Shown piece after piece: positions 7,800-11,195 of a stretch of 11,195 nucleotides of DNA. Made by a program: the position numbers and the translations under genes. The notes beneath the pieces are model-generated. The model made no database searches and was not told where the DNA came from. It worked only from the letters and a program-made list of their open reading frames with translations. Each line of letters starts with the position of its first letter. Position 1 is the stretch's first letter. Location: positions 1 to 11,195 of the forward strand of contig JAGHVI010000216.1 in NCBI GenBank assembly GCA_018064385.1, written 5' to 3'. This DNA is from Candidatus Minthenecus merdequi. Lineage in GTDB: Bacteria; Bacteroidota; Bacteroidia; Bacteroidales; Paludibacteraceae.

Positions 7800-8533
7800 G
7801 CATCATAAAAGTAGAAAATCTTAAGCGCAACTTTCAGGTTGGAGCAGAAGTTGTTCGAGCACTTCGAGGCATATCGTTTGAGATAAACCAAGGTGAGTTT
7901 GTCTCAATAATGGGAACTTCGGGCAGTGGCAAATCTACGCTGCTGAACATATTAGGTTGTTTGGACTCACCGTCCGAAGGGGAATATTACATAGACGACA
8001 TACCCGTATCGCACCGCACGAAAGACGAATTGTCGCTCATACGCAATCGCAAGATTGGTTTCGTTTTTCAGAGTTACAACCTTCTGCCTCGTACTTCTGC
8101 TCTCGACAATGTCGAACTTCCACTGCTTTACAATCGTAACGTTTCCAGTAGTGAACGCCGCGAACGGGCTTTCGAGGCAATACGCATGGTAGGTCTTGAG
8201 GAACGAATGTACCATGTCCCCAACCAACTGTCTGGCGGTCAGCAACAACGTGTCGCCATCGCACGTGCTTTGGTGACCGACCCAGTCATCATTCTTGCCG
8301 ATGAAGCCACAGGAAACCTTGACACACGCACCTCGTACGAGATAATGACGCTCTTCCAAGAACTGAATGCCAAGGGAAAAACCATCGGTTTTGTAACCCA
8401 CGAACCAGACATTGCACGCTTTACTTCGCGAACAATTATGTTACGCGATGGCCATATCATCAAAGACGAAACCGTAACACCAGTGTCTGCTCGCCAGATG
8501 CTGGATGCTCTGCCAAAATCAACAGATTACTAA
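7796..8533 (+). CDS. MacB/LolD-type ABC transporter ATP-binding protein
   Basis: A 245-residue cytoplasmic nucleotide-binding subunit that hydrolyses ATP to drive the pump. All catalytic motifs are intact: Walker A GTSGSGKST (40-48), Q-loop Gln92 in FVFQSYNLLP, signature LSGGQ (145-149) followed by QQRVAIARAL, Walker B IILADE (165-170) with catalytic Glu170, D-loop NLD (174-176) and H-loop His202. The sequence is of the MacB/LolD/FtsE group of mechanotransmitting ABC ATPases. In E. coli MacB this domain is fused to the permease; here it is a separate gene, as in Gram-positive YknY/YknZ-type and many Bacteroidota systems. It overlaps the adaptor gene by 4 bases and shares one base with the permease gene (TAATG), so translation of the three is probably coupled. 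Confidence 0.95.
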   Translation: MSIIKVENLKRNFQVGAEVVRALRGISFEINQGEFVSIMGTSGSGKSTLLNILGCLDSPSEGEYYIDDIPVSHRTKDELSLIRNRKIGFVFQSYNLLPRTSALDNVELPLLYNRNVSSSERRERAFEAIRMVGLEERMYHVPNQLSGGQQQRVAIARALVTDPVIILADEATGNLDTRTSYEIMTLFQELNAKGKTIGFVTHEPDIARFTSRTIMLRDGHIIKDETVTPVSARQMLDALPKSTDY

Positions 8534-9750
8534 TGAATCTATACAACCTCTTTCATATTGCCATAGTGGCGTTGTTGCGCAACAAGACACGTGCCATTCT
8601 CACAATGCTGGGTGTCATCATCGGCATCTCGTCCGTCATAGCTATGCTTTCGTTAGGTCAGAGTTCGTCAGAAAGCATCCGTAATGAAGTCTCGGGCATG
8701 GGGACAAACCTCATTATGGTGATGCGACAATGGCGTCGTCCAGGTGTCAACACAGGTAATACCAACGTCGAAACACTTGTCTATTCTGATTGCCAGGCAA
8801 TACGTCGTCACGCAAAATACGTTGATTACGTTTCGCCATATGTCTCGTCTGGAGGGCAATTGGTTCGCGGCAACAACAACTGGCCAACGACTATCAATGG
8901 TGTTGAGCCTTGCTATCTCGAAATCAGGAAATATAAACTTTCGGCTGGAACATTTTTCACTGACGAACAGGTTGCAAAATATGCTAAGGTCTGTATTATA
9001 GGTCAGACTATTGTCGAGAACCTCTTCCCGAATGGAGAGAATCCGATAGGTAAGGAGATAAGGTTCAACAAAACACCTTTCAAAGTTATAGGTGTGATTG
9101 AGGAGAAAGGCGAGAACCAGATGGGACAAGATCAAGATGACATAGTTATTGCTCCTTTCACCACCATACAGAGACGCATTCTTGCCATTGACTACGTTCA
9201 TATGATATATGCCTCAGCCAAATCAGAAGAGGTTGCCGAACGTGCTACGGACGAGATTGAAGAAATTCTCCGTGTTGAGCACCACATACAACCATATCAG
9301 GAAAACGATTTTGATGTTCGCACACAAAGTGAAATGCTGGATATGATGACCTCTATCACAGGATTTCTTACGGTTCTGTTGGCTGCTATAGCCTCTATCT
9401 CGTTGATTGTCGGTGGTATTGGAATTATGAACATTATGTATGTGACTGTTACCGAACGTACAAAGGAGATAGGTCTCCGAATGGCAATCGGCGCACGTGG
9501 CAAGGACATTATGATGCAGTTTCTTGCTGAAAGCACCATTCTCTCGCTCATCGGAGGTGTCATCGGGGTTCTGTTTGGTATATTGATTTCGTATGTCGTA
9601 ACTGCTGTCATCGATTGGCCTTTCGTTATCAGTACCTCAGCGGTTATTGCTTCGTTCCTGGTTTGCGCAGCCACAGGAATCTTTTTCGGATGGTATCCTG
9701 CAAAAAAAGCTGCAAACCTTGACCCAATCAATGCGTTGAGATATGAGTAA
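8533..9750 (+). CDS. MacB-type ABC transporter permease
   Basis: A 405-residue inner-membrane permease of the MacB/FtsX type. Topology seen in the sequence: TM1 at about 20-42, a large periplasmic domain (about 45-270, with the MacB core patterns SPYVSSGGQLVRG, LSAGTFFTDEQ and IGKEIRFNKTPFKVIGVIEEKG), then TM2 (about 276-303), the cytoplasmic coupling segment ERTKEIGLRMAIGA (308-321), TM3 (about 333-361) and TM4 (about 366-387), ending in the classic YPAKKAANLDPINALRYE. Such permeases do not carry substrate through the inner membrane; they use ATP-driven mechanical motion to push substrate from the periplasm through adaptor and TolC. It is the last gene of the cluster and pairs with the ATPase directly upstream. 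The substrate is unknown; family members export macrolides, peptides, siderophores and lipoprotein-like molecules. Confidence 0.95.
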   Translation: MNLYNLFHIAIVALLRNKTRAILTMLGVIIGISSVIAMLSLGQSSSESIRNEVSGMGTNLIMVMRQWRRPGVNTGNTNVETLVYSDCQAIRRHAKYVDYVSPYVSSGGQLVRGNNNWPTTINGVEPCYLEIRKYKLSAGTFFTDEQVAKYAKVCIIGQTIVENLFPNGENPIGKEIRFNKTPFKVIGVIEEKGENQMGQDQDDIVIAPFTTIQRRILAIDYVHMIYASAKSEEVAERATDEIEEILRVEHHIQPYQENDFDVRTQSEMLDMMTSITGFLTVLLAAIASISLIVGGIGIMNIMYVTVTERTKEIGLRMAIGARGKDIMMQFLAESTILSLIGGVIGVLFGILISYVVTAVIDWPFVISTSAVIASFLVCAATGIFFGWYPAKKAANLDPINALRYE

Positions 9751-9775
9751 TCTACTCATCACCTGCAACACCTGC

Positions 9776-9821
9776 GCCCCGAAAGGGGCAACCAACACAT
9801 AGCCCAAGGCCACGCCTTGGG
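9776..9821 (+). repeat. Double-hairpin intergenic element (possible dispersed Bacteroidota repeat)
   Basis: Two perfect stem-loops lie 13 bases apart. The first is GCCCC-GAAA-GGGGC (9776-9789), a 5-bp stem with a GNRA tetraloop. The second is CCCAAGGC-CAC-GCCTTGGG (9803-9821), an 8-bp stem with a 3-base loop. Neither is followed by a T-run, so a classic intrinsic terminator is unlikely, although the second stem could slow transcription after the permease gene. Read on the minus strand the element gives TQGVALGYVLVAPFG; from memory this kind of peptide recurs in spurious small Bacteroidota proteins annotated over intergenic repeats, which suggests a dispersed family. That memory was not checked by search. 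Confidence 0.6.
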
Positions 9822-9974
9822 TATCAACAATCAACTTCCCCCATCACCCACATCGGCACTGGCAACCGCACAGTTTGGGTAAAGAAGAAGTGAAACGATT
9901 GACGGAATGTAGTTAAGAACTGTTAATGTGTAAAGATTTTTCTTGGAATTGGCTTCCGTGCCAGGGAAAAGTTG

Positions 9975-9982
9975 TAACTTTG
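9975..9982 (+). promoter_or_regulatory. Probable promoter -7 box (TAACTTTG) for abiEi-abiEii
   Basis: TAACTTTG matches the Bacteroides -7 consensus TAnnTTTG. Transcription would begin near 9987-9991, about 50 bases before the abiEi ATG. The best -33 candidate is TTGG at 9949-9952 with a 22-base spacer, slightly long, so the upstream box is uncertain. If AbiEi autoregulates as in studied AbiE systems, its operator should lie near this box. Confidence 0.5.
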
Positions 9983-10041
9983 CAGCGGAATTGCAAAAAT
10001 GTACATAAAGTGTATTATTCTGCAAGTGGATTGTAAAAATG
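9981..10041 (+). repeat. Imperfect 21-base direct repeat, 40 bases apart, ending at abiEi start
   Basis: Copies at 9981-10001 and 10021-10041 match at 16 of 21 bases; the last 12 are ATTGCAAAAATG and ATTGTAAAAATG. The second copy ends exactly with the abiEi ATG and the first ends with another ATG, out of frame. Near four helical turns apart, they could be an operator pair for AbiEi or a local duplication of the translation-start region. Confidence 0.5.
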
Positions 10042-10049
10042 AAGAATAG
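9999..10049 (+). CDS. Possible 16-residue leader ORF overlapping the abiEi start
   Basis: An ATG in the first repeat copy opens a 16-codon frame (MYIKCIILQVDCKNEE) ending in TAG at 10047-10049, just past the abiEi ATG at 10039. It sits about 10 bases after the predicted transcription start and its ATG has almost the same upstream bases as abiEi. It could couple or limit abiEi translation. Such a short frame can easily arise by chance. Confidence 0.2.
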   Translation: MYIKCIILQVDCKNEE

Positions 10050-10863
10050 TTTTAATGTAGTGGACATATCTCAATGGGTGGAAGGACAGATGATTCGCGG
10101 GCATTATATGTTTACGAAGAAGGATGTTCTGGATCTGTGTTTGCCCATCAAGGAGTCCAGTGTTAACAAAAGTCTGCAGAGACTGGAGGCACGGGGCGTG
10201 ATTGTGTCGCCTTGGCAGAATTTCTATGTGACTGTGCCTACGGAGTACAGGCTTAAGGGGGTTGTGCCGCCTTCGTTTTATTTTGACAGTCTGATGAAGT
10301 TTCTGGGACGAGATTATTATGTGTCGCATCTGACATCGGCAGCATTGAATGGGGCTTCGCATCAGGTTGCAATGGTGTTTCAGGCTGTTGTGACGGGCGG
10401 TCCCTTACGCTCTGGGGTGAAGAATGAGAGCCGTCTGGAGTTTACTATGAGACAGAATCTGCCGTCTGCTTTTATCCGCCAGGTGAAGACGCAATCGGGC
10501 TATATGAATGTGGCAGGGGCTGAACTGACAGCTTTGGATGTGGTGGCTGATTACAGGAAGGTGGGCGGGTTGAGCCGTGCCGCTGAACTTTTGGTTGAAT
10601 TGTGCGAACAGACTAAGTGGGATGACAGCAGGTTGCCTTTGTTGTGCTATTTCAGTGTGGCGACGGTTCAGAGGCTGGGGCATATTCTGGATTTGATTGA
10701 GGAGCACGGGCAGGCTGATGCTTTGTTTGCTTTGATGAAGCGTATGGATAAGACTGCAAGGAAGATTCCTTTGAAGCAGTCTTTGCCCGTTTCGGATGAT
10801 ATGCCGATGGATGAGCGTTGGAAGGTTGTTGTGAATTACGAACTTGAGATTGATGAGATATGA
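10039..10863 (+). CDS. abiEi: AbiEi-family antitoxin (type IV toxin-antitoxin, abortive infection)
   Basis: A 274-residue protein resembling AbiEi antitoxins. The N-terminal part (about 1-70) looks like a winged helix (MFTKKDVLDLC, SSVNKSLQRLEARGVI, then a YVTVPTEYRL wing). It is followed by the family's YYVSHLTSAALNGASHQ segment (93-109) and later by GAELTALDVVADY (160-172), like the conserved 'pErtllDll' region; the C-terminal part is helical. In studied AbiE systems the antitoxin counters the toxin without forming a stable complex and represses its own promoter by binding repeats. The gene lies after a TAACTTTG box and its stop overlaps the start of a nucleotidyltransferase toxin gene by 4 bases (ATGA), the standard AbiE order. 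The coding strand is noticeably G/T-rich, unlike the pump genes upstream, which fits horizontal transfer. Confidence 0.88.
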   Translation: MKNSFNVVDISQWVEGQMIRGHYMFTKKDVLDLCLPIKESSVNKSLQRLEARGVIVSPWQNFYVTVPTEYRLKGVVPPSFYFDSLMKFLGRDYYVSHLTSAALNGASHQVAMVFQAVVTGGPLRSGVKNESRLEFTMRQNLPSAFIRQVKTQSGYMNVAGAELTALDVVADYRKVGGLSRAAELLVELCEQTKWDDSRLPLLCYFSVATVQRLGHILDLIEEHGQADALFALMKRMDKTARKIPLKQSLPVSDDMPMDERWKVVVNYELEIDEI

Positions 10864-11195
10864 TTCCGGAATTGTACATAAATGAGTGGCACGAGTTTGC
10901 GCCCTGGAAGGATATGCTGATGGTGGAGCAGGATTTGATTATCTGTAGAGCCCTTGTGAGTATTTTCAGTGATGAGTTCCTGCGGGAAAATCTTGCGTTC
11001 CGTGGAGGTACGGCTCTGCATAAGCTGTTCTTGCAGCCGCAGGCAAGGTATAGTGAGGATATCGATCTTGTGCAGATTAAATCGGGGCCTATCGAGCCGA
11101 TTATGTTCAGGTTGGGGGAGGTGCTGGAATGGTTGCCGAACCGCTCGACTCAGCAGAAGCGGCATAGCAACAAGCTGCTGTTCAAGATGGATTCG
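10860..11195 (+). CDS. abiEii: AbiEii/AbiGii-type nucleotidyltransferase toxin, 5' part only (cut by window end)
   Basis: The first 112 residues of an open frame that runs off the window end without a stop; full-length family members are around 300 residues. It begins MIPELYINEWHEFAPW and shows the nucleotidyltransferase signature: FRGGTALHKLF (47-57) followed by RYSEDIDLVQ (63-72), whose Asp67 and Asp69 are the expected metal-binding pair. AbiEii proteins are GTP-binding nucleotidyltransferases, and related MenT toxins add nucleotides to tRNA acceptor ends to block translation, so arrest during phage infection is the expected role. The start overlaps the antitoxin stop by 4 bases, which suggests translational coupling. 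The catalytic lysine and later motifs lie beyond the window, so intactness cannot be judged. Confidence 0.9.
   Translation, partial: MIPELYINEWHEFAPWKDMLMVEQDLIICRALVSIFSDEFLRENLAFRGGTALHKLFLQPQARYSEDIDLVQIKSGPIEPIMFRLGEVLEWLPNRSTQQKRHSNKLLFKMDS

Larger units (their letters stand above)
9751..10038. other. Intergenic region between pump operon and abiE module
   Basis: This 288-base gap has no credible gene of more than 20 codons. It holds the double hairpin (9776-9821), then a stretch with no clear structure (9822-9970), then a promoter-like TAACTTTG and the abiEi leader with an imperfect duplication. No tRNA, att-like direct repeat or transposase remnant is visible. Confidence 0.7.

Noticed and set aside
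8520..8545. ATPase/permease junction as a frameshift that broke a fused MacB
   Set aside because: The ATPase ends after a normal C-terminus and the permease starts at its own ATG with a TAATG overlap. Separate genes are common in this family.
8668..9201. 177-residue minus-strand frame inside the permease gene
   Set aside because: Antisense shadow of the MacB periplasmic domain; no motif and no promoter.
9776..9822. Hairpins as a rho-independent terminator of the pump operon
   Set aside because: Stems are strong but no T-run follows either one, so intrinsic termination is not supported.
9637..9834. 65-residue minus-strand frame beginning MIVDTQGVALGY
   Set aside because: It covers the double-hairpin repeat and the antisense of the permease 3' end. 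It has no domain and reads like a repeat-derived spurious protein.
1..11195. CRISPR array, tRNA/rRNA genes, transposase or integrase
   Set aside because: I looked on both strands for regularly spaced repeats, tRNA-like folds and transposase or integrase frames and saw none.

Overview
The window is from a Bacteroidota chromosome, most likely order Bacteroidales and possibly Prevotella-like. The evidence is the TAnnTTTG-type promoter boxes (TAACTTTG three times), the absence of clear Shine-Dalgarno sites before starts (AT-rich leaders instead), a protein ending in a type IX secretion (T9SS) sorting-like domain, a lipoprotein with an acidic lipoprotein-export-type signal after its cysteine, and a 377-residue DNA polymerase III delta'-type protein. 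I cannot fix the genus.

Layout. (1) Bases 35-1168, minus strand: clamp-loader delta' subunit (holB). (2) Bases 1169-1351: a divergent promoter region with a TAACTTTG box facing each way. (3) Bases 1352-9750, plus strand: seven tightly packed genes that look like one transcription unit. They encode a 115-residue secreted protein that is little more than a signal peptide plus a T9SS CTD-like domain, a 127-residue putative surface lipoprotein (4-base overlap with the previous gene), a 1036-residue inner-membrane-anchored AsmA-like protein, a TolC-family outer-membrane factor, a MacA/HlyD-type periplasmic adaptor, a MacB-type ABC ATPase and a MacB-type permease. The last four form a complete tripartite ABC efflux pump with NBD and TMD on separate genes. 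Every product is predicted to be in the envelope or attached to it. (4) Bases 9751-10038: a 288-base gap with two strong hairpins resembling a dispersed Bacteroidota intergenic repeat, then a promoter-like box and an imperfect 40-base-spaced duplication of the abiEi start region. (5) Bases 10039-11195: an abiEi antitoxin gene and the 5' part of its abiEii nucleotidyltransferase toxin gene (4-base overlap), a type IV toxin-antitoxin/abortive-infection module cut by the window edge. Its coding strand is G/T-rich, unlike the C/A-richer pump genes, which suggests separate acquisition.

How the genes may work together. The pump genes probably export a hydrophobic or peptide substrate from the inner membrane or periplasm across the outer membrane. 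The co-transcribed AsmA-like protein belongs to a superfamily implicated in moving phospholipid between the two membranes. The two small leading genes add a potential secreted and a potential surface component. Whether these seven act together is inference from gene order.

The most unusual sequence-level observation is a pair of in-frame 33-base repeats, each with a CCTGARCTTGTCGAAGGG core, inside the signal-peptide region of the TolC-family gene. Removing them would leave an ordinary 21-residue signal peptide, so a dispersed repeat appears to have been absorbed into a coding sequence. No RNA gene, CRISPR array, transposase or integrase was seen.
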